Source of the DNA: Sphingomonas sp. Leaf33
GTDB lineage: Bacteria > Pseudomonadota > Alphaproteobacteria > Sphingomonadales > Sphingomonadaceae
Direction of reading: 5' to 3'
Assembly: GCF_001421785.1 (NCBI RefSeq)
Contig: NZ_LMLB01000001.1
Span: 331,137-395,136, forward strand
Length of the DNA: 64,000 bases
In this document: positions 9,418-18,507 of the stretch, in pieces
How the letters are laid out: every line of letters starts with the position of its first letter
Position numbering within the stretch: the stretch's first letter is position 1
Made by a program: the position numbers and the translations under genes
The notes under the pieces: model-generated
What the model saw: only the letters and a program-made list of their open reading frames with translations
What the model was told of the DNA's origin: nothing
Databases searched by the model: none

Positions 9418-12168
9418 TTAAAGCGTCCGCTCGCGCAGCTCGACTTCGTACGTTTCCAGATAGTCGCCCGCCTTGATGTCGGTGAAGTTCTGGGTGAACG
9501 TAACACCGCATTCCAGGCCTGCGCGCACTTCGGCGACGTCGTCCTTGAACCGGCGCAGCGAGGCGATCTCGCCTTGGTAGATGATGACATCCGCCCGGGT
9601 GATGCGCGCCTTGAGCGCCTTGCGGATGACGCCGTCGGTGACCAGCAGACCGGCGGCGCGGCCGTGCTTGCCCGCCGAGAAGACCTCGCGGATTTCGGCG
9701 CGGCCGACGACCGTTTCGAACGCTTCCGGACCCAGCTGCCCGGCCATGCCGGCGCGGATCTCGTCGGTCAGGTCGTAGATCACGTCGTAGTACTTCAACG
9801 CGACCTTGTGACGCTCGGCGATCTGGCGCGCGTTCGCATTCGGACGCACGTTGAAGCCGATGATCGGAGCGCCGCTGGCGGCGGCCACGTTCACGTCGCT
9901 CTCGGTGATGCCGCCTACGCCCGAATGCAGGATGCGGGCGCGGATGTCGTCGGTCGAGATCTTGTTGATCGCAGCGACGATCGCCTCGACCGTCCCTTGC
10001 GTATCCGCCTTCACGACCAGCGGATATTCGATCGCCTGCTTGGCCTTCAGCGCCGAGAACATCGATTCCAGGCTGGCCGGGGCCGACGTCGTGCGCTTCT
10101 GCGTCAGGACGCTCTGGCGGTATTCGGCGACCTCACGCGCACGCGCCTCGTTCTCGACGACGCTCAGCGTGTCGCCCGCCGACGGCGTGCCGGTGATGCC
10201 CAGCACTTCGACCGGCATCGACGGATCGGCCGACTTCATCTGGCGACCCTTGTCGTCGACGATCGCGCGGACCTTGCCGCTTTCGGCGCCGACGACGAAC
10301 ACGTCGCCGACCTTCAGCGTACCGCGGGTGACCAGCACCGTCGCGACCGGACCACGGCCCTTGTCGAGCTTCGCTTCGATCACGCTGCCTTCGGCGGCGC
10401 GGTCGGGGTTTGCGGTCAGCTCCATCAGTTCGGCCTGGAGCTGGATCTTCTCGATCAGCTCGTCCAGGCCGGTGCGGTTCTTGGCCGACACTTCGACGTC
10501 CTGCGTCTCGCCGCCCATGGCTTCGACCTGCACGTCATGCTCGAGCAGGCGCTCGCGCACGCGCTGGGCGTTGGCTTCGGGCTTGTCGATCTTGTTGATC
10601 GCCACGATCATCGGCTTGCCGGCCGCCTTGGTGTGGTTGATCGCCTCGATCGTCTGCGGCATCAGCCCGTCGTCGGCGGCCACCACCAGCACGACGATGT
10701 CGGTGACGTCGGCACCGCGCGCGCGCATGGCGGTGAACGCCTCGTGGCCCGGCGTGTCGAGGAAGGTGATCTTCGACTTGTCCTTCAGCGTCACCTGATA
10801 CGCACCGATGTGCTGGGTGATGCCGCCGGCTTCGCCGCGCACCACGTCGGTGCCGCGGAGAGCGTCGAGCAGTGAAGTCTTGCCGTGATCGACGTGGCCC
10901 ATGATGGTCACGACCGGCGGGCGCGGCTTCAGCTCGCCATCGGCATCGGGCACGGTGTCGAGCGCGAGGTCGACGTCGCTATCGGACACGCGAACGATGT
11001 TGTGGCCGAATTCGGTCACCAGCAACTCGGCGGTGTCCTGATCGATCGTCTGGGTCATGGTGACGGGCGAGCCCATCTTGAACAGCGCCTTCACCAGGTC
11101 GGCGCCACGTTCCGCCATGCGGTTGGCGAGTTCCTGGACGGTGATCGCTTCCGGAACCTGCACGTCGCGGACCTGCTTGACCTGCGGCTCGCGCGGGCCG
11201 CCGAAGCCACGCTTTTCCTTTTCACGGGCACGCTTGAGCGCCGCGAGCGACCGCGCGCGGGCGCCGTCCTCGTTCAGCGCGCGATTGACGGTCAGCTTGC
11301 CGCCGCGACGCTCGTCGCCCTTGCGGTCGCGCTGCTGCGGCCGCGCGGGGGCCGCGGTGTTGCGTGGCGTCGCGACGCCCGAGGGCAGGGCGCGCTGCGG
11401 CGCGTTGCCACCCGACGATGCGGCAGGGGCCGCCGCTGCGGGCGCCGGAGTCGGGGCCGGCGCGGGCTTTGCGACGGGCTTGGGAATTTCGGGACGCGGC
11501 ACCGGCGTAAAGCGGCGCGGCGCCGGGCGCGAGGCGTCCGGGGTCAGCACGATCGGCTCGGGCGCCGGGGCCGGCGTCGGCGCGGCTGCGCGAGCGGCCG
11601 GCTTTGCGGGCGCCGCCGGAGCGGCGGCGACCGGCGCAGGCGTCGGTGCGGCGGCGGCTTCCGGCGTTGGAGTCGGCTCGGGCGCAGGAGCCGGGGTGGG
11701 CTCAGGCGCCGGGGCCGGCTCAGGCGCCGGCTTGGTCGCTTCGGCTTCCGTCGCGGCGGTACGCTCGGCAGCGCGGCGTTTCTCGTCCTCGGCGGCCTGG
11801 GTGCGGGCCTGTTCCTCGCGACGGCGCGCGTCCTCGAGCGCGGACATCCGCTGCTCCTCGGCCTCGCGCAGCAGCTTGGTCTGGCGCTCCTGCGGCGACA
11901 GGTTGTCGGCAGGCGCAGGGCGCGGGGCGGGCGTGGGGGTAGCGACCGGAGCGGGCGCGGGCACTGCCTCGGGCGCATCCTGCACCTGAGGTTCGCTTCC
12001 CTGACCGCCCTGGGGGCCGAGCACGCGGCGGCGCTTCACTTCGACCACCACCGTGTTCGAACGGCCGTGGCTGAAGCTCTGCTTCACCTTGCCGGTCTCG
12101 ACCGTGCGCTTCAGCCCCAATGGCTGGCGCATCCCGAGTTTCGGCTTGTCGTTGTCGGTGTCGCTCAT
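9418..12168 (-). CDS. infB: Translation initiation factor IF-2
   Basis: GTPase that delivers initiator tRNA to the 30S subunit. The product has 916 residues from the ATG at 12168. The first 60 residues carry the conserved KRRRVLG patch. Residues of about 60-300 are a long Ala/Pro-rich, low-complexity linker with a charged middle. Next comes the IF2_N module (VQELANRMAERG), then the G domain from G424 (GHVDHGKT, later NKID). Domains II-IV end at residue 916. A TTG four codons upstream (12180) is closer to an AGGA tract, so the true start could be there. The gene is 8 bases from the ylxR stop. Confidence 0.97.
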   Translation of the reverse strand: MSDTDNDKPKLGMRQPLGLKRTVETGKVKQSFSHGRSNTVVVEVKRRRVLGPQGGQGSEPQVQDAPEAVPAPAPVATPTPAPRPAPADNLSPQERQTKLLREAEEQRMSALEDARRREEQARTQAAEDEKRRAAERTAATEAEATKPAPEPAPAPEPTPAPAPEPTPTPEAAAAPTPAPVAAAPAAPAKPAARAAAPTPAPAPEPIVLTPDASRPAPRRFTPVPRPEIPKPVAKPAPAPTPAPAAAAPAASSGGNAPQRALPSGVATPRNTAAPARPQQRDRKGDERRGGKLTVNRALNEDGARARSLAALKRAREKEKRGFGGPREPQVKQVRDVQVPEAITVQELANRMAERGADLVKALFKMGSPVTMTQTIDQDTAELLVTEFGHNIVRVSDSDVDLALDTVPDADGELKPRPPVVTIMGHVDHGKTSLLDALRGTDVVRGEAGGITQHIGAYQVTLKDKSKITFLDTPGHEAFTAMRARGADVTDIVVLVVAADDGLMPQTIEAINHTKAAGKPMIVAINKIDKPEANAQRVRERLLEHDVQVEAMGGETQDVEVSAKNRTGLDELIEKIQLQAELMELTANPDRAAEGSVIEAKLDKGRGPVATVLVTRGTLKVGDVFVVGAESGKVRAIVDDKGRQMKSADPSMPVEVLGITGTPSAGDTLSVVENEARAREVAEYRQSVLTQKRTTSAPASLESMFSALKAKQAIEYPLVVKADTQGTVEAIVAAINKISTDDIRARILHSGVGGITESDVNVAAASGAPIIGFNVRPNANARQIAERHKVALKYYDVIYDLTDEIRAGMAGQLGPEAFETVVGRAEIREVFSAGKHGRAAGLLVTDGVIRKALKARITRADVIIYQGEIASLRRFKDDVAEVRAGLECGVTFTQNFTDIKAGDYLETYEVELRERTL

Positions 12169-12176
12169 GCGCTCGC

Positions 12177-12914
12177 TCAAAGTCCTGTGCTCGCCGAACC
12201 CGCGGTCGGGTCGGCCGTAATGTCTGGTGCCGATGGCCCCTGCGCGTCGTCGGCGCGAGGGTCAGCGGCACGTTCGGGTCCGATAAAATGCAGCCAGCGG
12301 GTCAGCGCCTCGCGCACCCGCCTGGCCGCCTGGGCGTCCGTCAGGCCAGCGTGTACCACATTTTCGCGGCCCAACGCCACGGACAATGTGGTGCGCGTGA
12401 CCGGCAAAACCAAGCCCTTGAGGTCGGTACCCTCGCGGTCCGACCCCACGCGCCAGGCCTGGGCCAGCTTGGACGCGCCATCGGGACGCGCGTCGCTTGC
12501 GTGGAGCAGCAGGTGCAATTGCCCGCTGCGTGCCGCCGTTTCGATACGTTCGGCACCGATCAGCAGGTTGCCCGCCTTCGCCTCCAGACCCAGCCGGTCG
12601 AGTGCGTGGCGTTCCAGCTGCTGCTCGATTCGCTGCGCCAGATCGTCGGGGACGGAGATTTTCGCACCCTTGAAGGCGCGTGCGAGCGCGCCCTTCAATT
12701 TGCCCTTGGCGACGGCGGTTTTTAGCTCGGCGCGCGACACGCCGATCCACGCGCCACGGCCAGGAGCCTTGGCGCGCACGTCGGGGGCTACGTCGCCATC
12801 GGGCGACAGGGCGAGCCGGACCAGCCCCTCGCGCGGACCTATGTCGCGCGAGAGGATGCAGGTCCGCTCCGGGCTGTCGGTCAGCTCAGGGGTGTCATTG
12901 TCCGGAGTCCGCAT
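12177..12914 (-). CDS. ylxR: YlxR-family (DUF448) RNA-binding protein with ribosomal L7Ae-like region
   Basis: A 245-residue protein. The N-terminal 85 residues are the YlxR/DUF448 domain (ERTCILSRDIGPREGLVRL, then GRGAWIGVSRAELKTAV). The middle (about 105-195) resembles the L7Ae/L30e-type fold fused to YlxR in alphaproteobacteria. YlxR homologues are linked to RNA binding and transcription control; the exact role is unsettled. The ATG at 12914 has an AGGAGG ribosome binding site inside the end of nusA, so the two genes overlap by 20 bases. The longer upstream frame is not needed. Confidence 0.9.
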   Translation of the reverse strand: MRTPDNDTPELTDSPERTCILSRDIGPREGLVRLALSPDGDVAPDVRAKAPGRGAWIGVSRAELKTAVAKGKLKGALARAFKGAKISVPDDLAQRIEQQLERHALDRLGLEAKAGNLLIGAERIETAARSGQLHLLLHASDARPDGASKLAQAWRVGSDREGTDLKGLVLPVTRTTLSVALGRENVVHAGLTDAQAARRVREALTRWLHFIGPERAADPRADDAQGPSAPDITADPTAGSASTGL

Positions 12915-14544
12915 GTGCGTCCTCCTGAGCAGGCTCTGCGCCCGTTTCGTCTTCGTCCGCGAACCAGTGGGCGCGGGCGGCCATGATGATTTCGTTGCCC
13001 TGTTCTTCCGACAGGCCGTAGGTACCGAGCACGCCGCCCTTGTCACCTTCGCGCTGCGGCGCCGGCTTGTCCGAATCGGCACGGCGGCGCGGTTCCTGGC
13101 GCTTCTTGGCGATCAGTTCGTCGGTCGCGAGATCGGCCAGGTCGTCGAGCGTCTTGATCCCTGCCTTGCCGAGCGTTACCAGCATCGCTTCGGTCAGGTA
13201 CGGCAGCTCGGCCAGCGCGTCCTCGACGCCCAGCGCGCGGCGCTCCTCACGCTGTGCGGTCTCGCGACGCTCCAGCGCTTCGGCGGCACGGCTCTGGAGC
13301 TCCTGCGCCAGATCCTCGTCGAAGCCCTCGATGCCCGCCAGCTCGTCGATCTCGACATAAGCGACCTCTTCCAGCGCGCCGAAGCCTTCGGCGACCAGCA
13401 ACTGGGCCAGCGTCTCGTCGACGTCGAGCTCGTTCTGGAACATCTCGCTGTTCTGAACGAATTCCTGCTGCCGCTTCTCGCTCGAATCCGTCTCGGTCAG
13501 GATGTCGATCGCCTTGCCGGTCAGCTGCGACGCGAGACGCACGTTCTGGCCGCGGCGGCCGATGGCGAGGGACAGCTGATCGTCGGGAACGACGACTTCG
13601 ATGCGGTCTTCCTCCTCGTCGATCACGACGCGCGCGACGTTGGCCGGCTGCAATGCGTTGACGACGAAGGTCGCGGTGTCGGGCGACCAGGGGATGATGT
13701 CGATCTTCTCGCCCTGCATTTCCTGGACGACCGCCTGCACGCGGCTGCCCTTCATGCCGACGCAGGCGCCGACCGGATCGATGCCCGAATCATGGCTGAT
13801 GACGCCGATCTTTGCGCGTGAGCCGGGATCGCGGGCGGCGGCCTTGATCTCGATGATGCCGTCGTAGATTTCCGGCACTTCCTGCGCGAACAGCTTCTTC
13901 ATGAAGTCGGGGTGCGCGCGGCTGAGCATGATCTGCGGCCCGCGGTTCTCGCGGCGCACTTCCTTGATGAGGCTGCGGACGCGGTCGCCGACGCGGACCA
14001 GCTCGCGCGGAATCTGCTGGTCGCGGCGGATGACGCCTTCGGCGCGGCCGAGATCGACGACGATGTGACCGAATTCGACGCGCTTGGCGACGCCGATGAT
14101 GATCTCGCCCTGGCGATCCTTGAACTCTTCATACTGGCGCTCGCGCTCGGCGTCGCGGACCTTCTGGAAGATGATCTGCTTGGACGCCTGCGCCTGGATG
14201 CGGCCGAATTCGATCGGGGGCAGCGGATCGACGATGAAGTCGCCGACGGCCGCGTCCTTCTGGAGCTTCTGCGCGCCCTTCAGGTCGACCTGCTTGAAAT
14301 AATCGTCGACCGCTTCGACCACCTCGACGACGCGCCACAAGCGCAGGTCGCCGGTGTTCGGGTCGAGCTTCGCGCGGATGTCGTTCTCGCTGCCGTAGCG
14401 GTTCTTGGCCGCGCGCTGGATCGCGTCCTCCATCGCCTCGATGACGATGGCCTTGTCGATCAGCTTTTCCTTCGCGACCGAATCGGCGATCGCGATCAGT
14501 TCGGCGCGGTTTGCGGTGATGCCGCCGGACGGGGACGAGGCCAT
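12895..14544 (-). CDS. nusA: Transcription termination/antitermination factor NusA
   Basis: A 549-residue NusA that binds RNA polymerase and nascent RNA. It has the N-terminal polymerase-binding domain (1-125), an S1 domain (around 135-205, GEIIIGVAKRVEFGHIVVDL), and two KH domains (about 230-350, with GACVGMKGSRV and LAIGRRGQNVRLA). Two helix-hairpin-helix acidic repeats follow in the C-terminal half. A charged KKRQEPRRR linker and an acidic tail close the protein. It starts 4 bases after rimP ends and overlaps ylxR at its own end. Confidence 0.97.
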   Translation of the reverse strand: MASSPSGGITANRAELIAIADSVAKEKLIDKAIVIEAMEDAIQRAAKNRYGSENDIRAKLDPNTGDLRLWRVVEVVEAVDDYFKQVDLKGAQKLQKDAAVGDFIVDPLPPIEFGRIQAQASKQIIFQKVRDAERERQYEEFKDRQGEIIIGVAKRVEFGHIVVDLGRAEGVIRRDQQIPRELVRVGDRVRSLIKEVRRENRGPQIMLSRAHPDFMKKLFAQEVPEIYDGIIEIKAAARDPGSRAKIGVISHDSGIDPVGACVGMKGSRVQAVVQEMQGEKIDIIPWSPDTATFVVNALQPANVARVVIDEEEDRIEVVVPDDQLSLAIGRRGQNVRLASQLTGKAIDILTETDSSEKRQQEFVQNSEMFQNELDVDETLAQLLVAEGFGALEEVAYVEIDELAGIEGFDEDLAQELQSRAAEALERRETAQREERRALGVEDALAELPYLTEAMLVTLGKAGIKTLDDLADLATDELIAKKRQEPRRRADSDKPAPQREGDKGGVLGTYGLSEEQGNEIIMAARAHWFADEDETGAEPAQEDAHADSGQ

Positions 14545-14548
14545 GCGC

Positions 14549-15154
14549 TTATTCCTCAGTTTCGATGATCTTGTCGGCGCCCTGCGTCGACAATGGTGCG
14601 GTTGCGGCGATCAGCTTGTCAGTGATGACGAGCTTCGCGTCGGAAATCTGGTCGAAACGGACGGTCATCGGCTGATGTCCGCGCACGTCGACGGTGACGG
14701 TTTCGCCATCGATGCCGGCCAGCGTACCGTTCAGCTGTTTGCGGCCGTCGACCTTCTCGGTCAGCGTCACGCGCGCTTCATGGCCCGCCCAGTCGGCAAA
14801 GTCGTTGAGGCGCGTCAGCGGGCGGTCGATGCCGGGCGACGATACTTCCAGGCGATAGGCGTAGTCGATCGGGTCCTTGCCCGCCTCCTCCAGCGCGTCG
14901 AACACGTCGGAGATGCGGCGCGACAGGTCGGCGCAATCGTCGATCGTCAGCTGGCGCGTGTCGGGCCGCTCGGCCATCACCTGTAGCGTCGGATCGGACT
15001 GGCCGCCGAACATCTTCACGCGCACGAGGTCCAGCCCGAGCGCCTTCGCTTCGGGTTCGATGAGCGCGGTCAGGTGCGCGATGTCGGCCAACAGGGTCTT
15101 CTCCAAACGAACATGCAGCCTCGCTGCCGGCCCCGGTGGGACCAGCCTCGGCAT
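14549..15154 (-). CDS. rimP: Ribosome maturation factor RimP
   Basis: A 201-residue RimP, needed for 30S subunit maturation. It has the N-terminal alpha/beta domain (LTALIEPEAKALGLDLVRVKM), the SSPGIDRPL motif near residue 107, and a C-terminal Sm-like barrel. The first ~20 residues (Arg/Pro-rich) are longer than usual, so a start further in is possible. It is the first gene of the rimP-nusA-ylxR-infB-rbfA run. No clear promoter is seen in the 61 bases upstream. Confidence 0.94.
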   Translation of the reverse strand: MPRLVPPGPAARLHVRLEKTLLADIAHLTALIEPEAKALGLDLVRVKMFGGQSDPTLQVMAERPDTRQLTIDDCADLSRRISDVFDALEEAGKDPIDYAYRLEVSSPGIDRPLTRLNDFADWAGHEARVTLTEKVDGRKQLNGTLAGIDGETVTVDVRGHQPMTVRFDQISDAKLVITDKLIAATAPLSTQGADKIIETEE

Positions 15155-15215
15155 GTATCACGATGTCGAGAAGGCAAGCGCGATATAGAGCGAAGCGCCC
15201 GGCCGCGCAAGGCGG

Positions 15216-16223
15216 CTAGTCGTCGAATCCCAGTCGGTCGCGCACGACGTAGAGCGGGCGGCCCTTCGCCTCGATCAGGATGCGGCCGACATATTCGCCG
15301 AGGACGCCCAACGACAGCAGCTGGACGCCGCCCAGGAAGGTGACCGCGACGAACAGCGACGGGTAGCCCGCGACCGCATTGCCGAACAGCATCGTCTGGA
15401 CGGCGATGACCGCGGCATAGGCGAGGGCCGCCAGCGCGACGACGCCGCCGACATAGCTCCAGACCCGGAGCGGCATGGTCGAGGACGATGTGATGCCGTC
15501 GAGGGCCAGCGTCCACAGCCGCCAGTAGTTGAACTTCGTGACCCCGTGCGTACGCTCGGCGCGGTCGTATTCGACGCTCGCCTGGCGGAAGCCGCCCCAG
15601 GCGAACAAGCCCTTCATGAAGCGGTTGCGCTCGGGCATCGCGCGGATGACATCGACGACGCGCGCATCGAGCAGGCGGAAGTCGCCGGCGTGGGCCGGGA
15701 TCTTGTCGCGCGACAGGCGATTGTGCGCGCGGTAGAACAGGTCGGCGGTCCCGCGCTTCAGCCAATGATCGCGCGCGCGCGATCGGCGGATGCCCAGCAC
15801 GACCTCGTTGCCCGCGCGCCAGGCGTCGAGCATCGCGTCGAGCACCTCTGGCGGGTCTTGCAGATCGACATCGATCGGCACGACCGCCGCCCCGCGGACA
15901 TGATCGAGTCCCGCCGAGAGGGCTGCTTCCTTGCCGAAATTGCGCGACAGCGTGAGACAGCGGATCGCGGGATGGCGATGGCGCGCGGCCAGGATCGCGG
16001 GCAGCGTCGCATCGGTGCTGCCGTCGTCGACGAACAGGATTTCCCAGCCTTCGCCCGGCGTCAGCGCGTCGAGGATCGGCACGACGCGCGCGACGAACGG
16101 CGCGATCGCCGCTTCCTCGTCCTTCACCGGCACGATCAGCGACAGGAGCGGGCGCGACGTCGGCCAGACCGCCGCGGGCTGCGCGGCGGCGAATGCCTGA
16201 CGGTCGGGTTCGATATACGACAT
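15216..16223 (-). CDS. Family 2 glycosyltransferase (DPM1/GtrB-like) with two membrane segments
   Basis: A 335-residue GT-A enzyme that probably loads a sugar onto polyprenyl phosphate. The N-terminal catalytic domain shows FVDDGST (Asp66-Asp67) and the metal-binding D118-V-D120 followed by LQDPPE. Two hydrophobic segments near residues 245-270 and 285-310 are the C-terminal membrane hairpin typical of GtrB/ArnC-like members. No partner flippase or acceptor transferase lies beside it, so the sugar and final product are unknown. Confidence 0.9.
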   Translation of the reverse strand: MSYIEPDRQAFAAAQPAAVWPTSRPLLSLIVPVKDEEAAIAPFVARVVPILDALTPGEGWEILFVDDGSTDATLPAILAARHRHPAIRCLTLSRNFGKEAALSAGLDHVRGAAVVPIDVDLQDPPEVLDAMLDAWRAGNEVVLGIRRSRARDHWLKRGTADLFYRAHNRLSRDKIPAHAGDFRLLDARVVDVIRAMPERNRFMKGLFAWGGFRQASVEYDRAERTHGVTKFNYWRLWTLALDGITSSSTMPLRVWSYVGGVVALAALAYAAVIAVQTMLFGNAVAGYPSLFVAVTFLGGVQLLSLGVLGEYVGRILIEAKGRPLYVVRDRLGFDD

Positions 16224-16360
16224 GCGCGCCTGGTTACCTCTTCGTCCTGAGGCGTAGGGCGGTTGTGGTTAACGAAATGCCAACGCGCGCGCTGCCGGAC
16301 GGGGCGCAACCGGACCGCGGGTGAGGCGTTGCCAAACGGCATCATCACAGGAACCCGTCC

Positions 16361-17509
16361 ATGCGCCTCACCGCCCTTCTGCTCGCCACCACGCTGATCG
16401 CCTGTACCGAAGCCGCCCCCGGCAATGCCCAGGATGCCGCACCGGCGCCTGCCACATCGCAGGCGGGGCTGCCGTTCCAGGTGACGGAGGTCGCCGACCT
16501 GACCGCGCCGTGGGCGATGACGTTCCTGCCAGACGGGCGGATGCTGGTGACCGAAAAGGCGGGCCAGATGCTGCTGCTGTCGGCCGATGGTAAGCAGTCG
16601 CGCACGGTCGCGACGATCCCGGTCGATACGGCGGGCCAGGGCGGACTGATGGATGTCGTCGCGGCGCCCGGCTTCGCCCAGAACCGCCAGGTCTATTTCA
16701 GCTATTCGACGGCCGGTGCGGGCGGGAAGGGCGTCGTGCTGGCGCGGGGCGTGCTGTCGGGAGCCGCGGGTGCCGAGCAGATGACCGGCATCACCGAACT
16801 GTTCCGCGCGACACCGTTCGTGGAGGGCAATGGCCATTATTCGGGCCGGATCGCGTTCGCGCCGGACGGCAAGCACCTGTTCTTCACCAACGGCGAGCGG
16901 CAGAAGTTCACGCCGGCGCAGGACCCCAAGGCGACGCTGGGCAAGGTGCTGCGCCTGACCCTGGACGGCAAGCCCGCGGGTGACCCGGCGCTGACTGCCA
17001 AGGGCTTCCACCCCGCGGTCTGGTCCTACGGCCACCGCAATCTTCTGGGCATCGCCTTCGATCGTGCGGGCAACCTGTGGGAGCAGGAGATGGGGCCGGA
17101 GGGCGGTGACGAGGTCAACCTGATCCTGCCGGCGCGCAACTATGGCTATCCAAAGGTGTCGAACGGCCGCAACTACGGCTCGGCGACCGACGACATCCCC
17201 GATCACGCGCCGGGCGACGGGTTCGAGGCGCCGAAGGTGTGGTGGAACCCGGTCATCTCGCCGGGCGGGCTGCTGCTCTACACCGGCCGCATGTTCCCCG
17301 AGTGGCAGGGCGACCTGTTCATCGGCGGGCTGTCGTCAAAGGCTCTGATCCGCGTCGATGTGAACGGCACGAGCGCGACGAAGGGCGACCAGTGGCCGAT
17401 GGGGACGCGCATTCGCGATGTCGACCAGGGGCCGGACGGCGCGATCTGGCTGCTGGAGGACGGCGGACGCGGGTCGAACGGGAAGGTTCTGAAGCTGACG
17501 AAGCGGTGA
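16361..17509 (+). CDS. PQQ-dependent soluble aldose sugar dehydrogenase-like lipoprotein
   Basis: A 382-residue six-bladed beta-propeller of the glucose/sorbosone dehydrogenase family (YliI/Asd-like). The signal peptide ends in lipobox LIAC, with Cys at residue 15, so the protein should be membrane-anchored on the periplasmic side. Family landmarks are the N-terminal PWAMTFLPDGRMLVTEK blade, the GHYSGRIAF segment with the likely catalytic His, and the WSYGHRNLLG and NYGYP motifs. Such enzymes oxidise aldoses with PQQ and calcium. No PQQ biosynthesis gene is in the window. The gene stands alone between divergent and repeat-rich neighbours. Confidence 0.88.
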   Translation: MRLTALLLATTLIACTEAAPGNAQDAAPAPATSQAGLPFQVTEVADLTAPWAMTFLPDGRMLVTEKAGQMLLLSADGKQSRTVATIPVDTAGQGGLMDVVAAPGFAQNRQVYFSYSTAGAGGKGVVLARGVLSGAAGAEQMTGITELFRATPFVEGNGHYSGRIAFAPDGKHLFFTNGERQKFTPAQDPKATLGKVLRLTLDGKPAGDPALTAKGFHPAVWSYGHRNLLGIAFDRAGNLWEQEMGPEGGDEVNLILPARNYGYPKVSNGRNYGSATDDIPDHAPGDGFEAPKVWWNPVISPGGLLLYTGRMFPEWQGDLFIGGLSSKALIRVDVNGTSATKGDQWPMGTRIRDVDQGPDGAIWLLEDGGRGSNGKVLKLTKR

Positions 17510-17551
17510 TGGGTCGGTTCGTGAATATCATAGAATATTAAGGTAGCGTCT

Positions 17552-17630
17552 GTGCTCCCGCGCAGGCGGGTGCCCAGAGCTTCCAGCAAAATCGGCCTGC
17601 CACACTGGGCTCCCGCCTCCGCGGGAGCAC
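17552..17630. repeat. Palindromic repeat, family B
   Basis: Inverted arms of about 25 bases, beginning GTGCTCCCGCGCAGGCGGG and ending in its near-complement, with about 29 bases between. The arms match those of the element inside the E2 gene (61977-62053) with two or three changes. This copy is intergenic. Confidence 0.85.
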
Positions 17631-17645
17631 GAGGGTCTACTAAAT

Positions 17646-17680
17646 CCGGTCGTGCTGAGCTTGTCGAAGCACCGTTCTTC
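17646..17680. repeat. Single half of a family A REP-like element
   Basis: One arm carrying CGTGCTGAGCTTGTCGAAGC, as at 27941, but no complementary arm follows. It looks like a solo or decayed copy. Confidence 0.7.
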
Positions 17681-17792
17681 CTGGCACCCGGTGCGGGGCG
17701 TCGAGGACGAGATAGGGAACGCGGGGCGCCGTCGCGGCGAAGCCGCGTCGTCGGTCGGGGCGTTGCCCCGCCGGCCGGGGTCGGGCCGCGAC

Positions 17793-17815
17793 GCGGATTA
17801 GCTTGGCTAATCCGC
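17793..17815 (-). terminator. Perfect hairpin after rlmE, possible terminator
   Basis: A 10-base-pair perfect stem GCGGATTAGC with a three-base loop, 10 bases past the rlmE stop on the minus strand. No T run follows, so intrinsic termination is uncertain; it may only protect the 3' end. Confidence 0.45.
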
Positions 17816-17825
17816 TGCCCTCCCT

Positions 17826-18497
17826 CTATTCCGCTGCCCTCCCCTTGAACCCCTGCGCTACGACATACCATTCGCTCGACCCCTTCCGGCTGGCCGGGGG
17901 CTTGGCGTGCTTCACGTTGGTGAAATTGCGCTTCAGCTCCGCCACCAGCGCCGAATCGGCACCGCCCGCGAAGACCTTGCCGACGAAGGCCCCGCCCTTT
18001 TCCAGCACGTCGACCGCGAAGGCGACCGCGGTTTCGACCAGCGCCATCGTGCGCAGCGCATCGGTCTGCGGATGGCCGACGGTGTTCGCCGCCATGTCGG
18101 AGATCACCAGGTCCGGCGCGCCGCCCAGCGCCTCGATCAGCACGTCGGGCGCGCGGTCGTCCATGAAGTCCATCTGGAAGATGGTGACGCCGTCGATCGG
18201 ATCGACGGGCAGCAGGTCGATCCCGACCACCGCGGCCTTCGGGACTTTCTTGCGCACCACCTGCGCCCAGCCACCAGGCGCGATGCCCAGATCGACGACG
18301 CGCCGCGCGCCGCGCAGGATGGTGAAGCGTTCGTCGAGCTCGATGAGCTTGTAGGCCGCGCGGCTGCGATACCCTTCCGCCTTCGCCCGCTTGACGTAGG
18401 GGTCGTTCAGCTGCCGCTCTAGCCAGCGCGTCGACTGGGGCGTGCGTCCGCGGGAGGTCTTGACGCGGGTGTGCAGGCCACCGCCGTCCCGGCTCAT
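17826..18497 (-). CDS. rlmE: 23S rRNA (uridine(2552)-2'-O)-methyltransferase
   Basis: A 223-residue RlmE/FtsJ that methylates U2552 in the A loop of 23S rRNA using S-adenosylmethionine. The SAM site is DLGIAPGGWAQ (residues 69-79). The K-D-K-E catalytic set is visible as K50, D134 (VISDMAAN), K174 (FVGKVF) and E209 (SSEWYVV). It lies 10 bases after the Ppx/GppA-type gene on the same strand and probably shares its transcript. Confidence 0.95.
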   Translation of the reverse strand: MSRDGGGLHTRVKTSRGRTPQSTRWLERQLNDPYVKRAKAEGYRSRAAYKLIELDERFTILRGARRVVDLGIAPGGWAQVVRKKVPKAAVVGIDLLPVDPIDGVTIFQMDFMDDRAPDVLIEALGGAPDLVISDMAANTVGHPQTDALRTMALVETAVAFAVDVLEKGGAFVGKVFAGGADSALVAELKRNFTNVKHAKPPASRKGSSEWYVVAQGFKGRAAE

Positions 18498-18507
18498 GCC
18501 CCGGCCC

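Larger units (their letters stand above)
17510..17825. other. Non-coding gap of repeats and hairpins
   Basis: This 316-base gap between two convergent genes has no supported gene. It holds a family B palindrome (17552-17630), one half of a family A element (17646-17680), a GC-rich stretch with short hairpins (17720-17790), and a perfect 10-base-pair hairpin (17793-17815) just beyond the rlmE stop. Confidence 0.8.

Noticed and set aside
10885-13821. Long plus-strand open frame opposite infB, ylxR and nusA
   Set aside because: It crosses three well-defined minus-strand genes, and its Arg/His-rich translation is typical of antisense frames in GC-rich DNA.
17700-17825. Small coding gene in the repeat-rich gap before rlmE
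   Set aside because: Short frames here have no ribosome binding site and consist of hairpin-forming GC-rich sequence.
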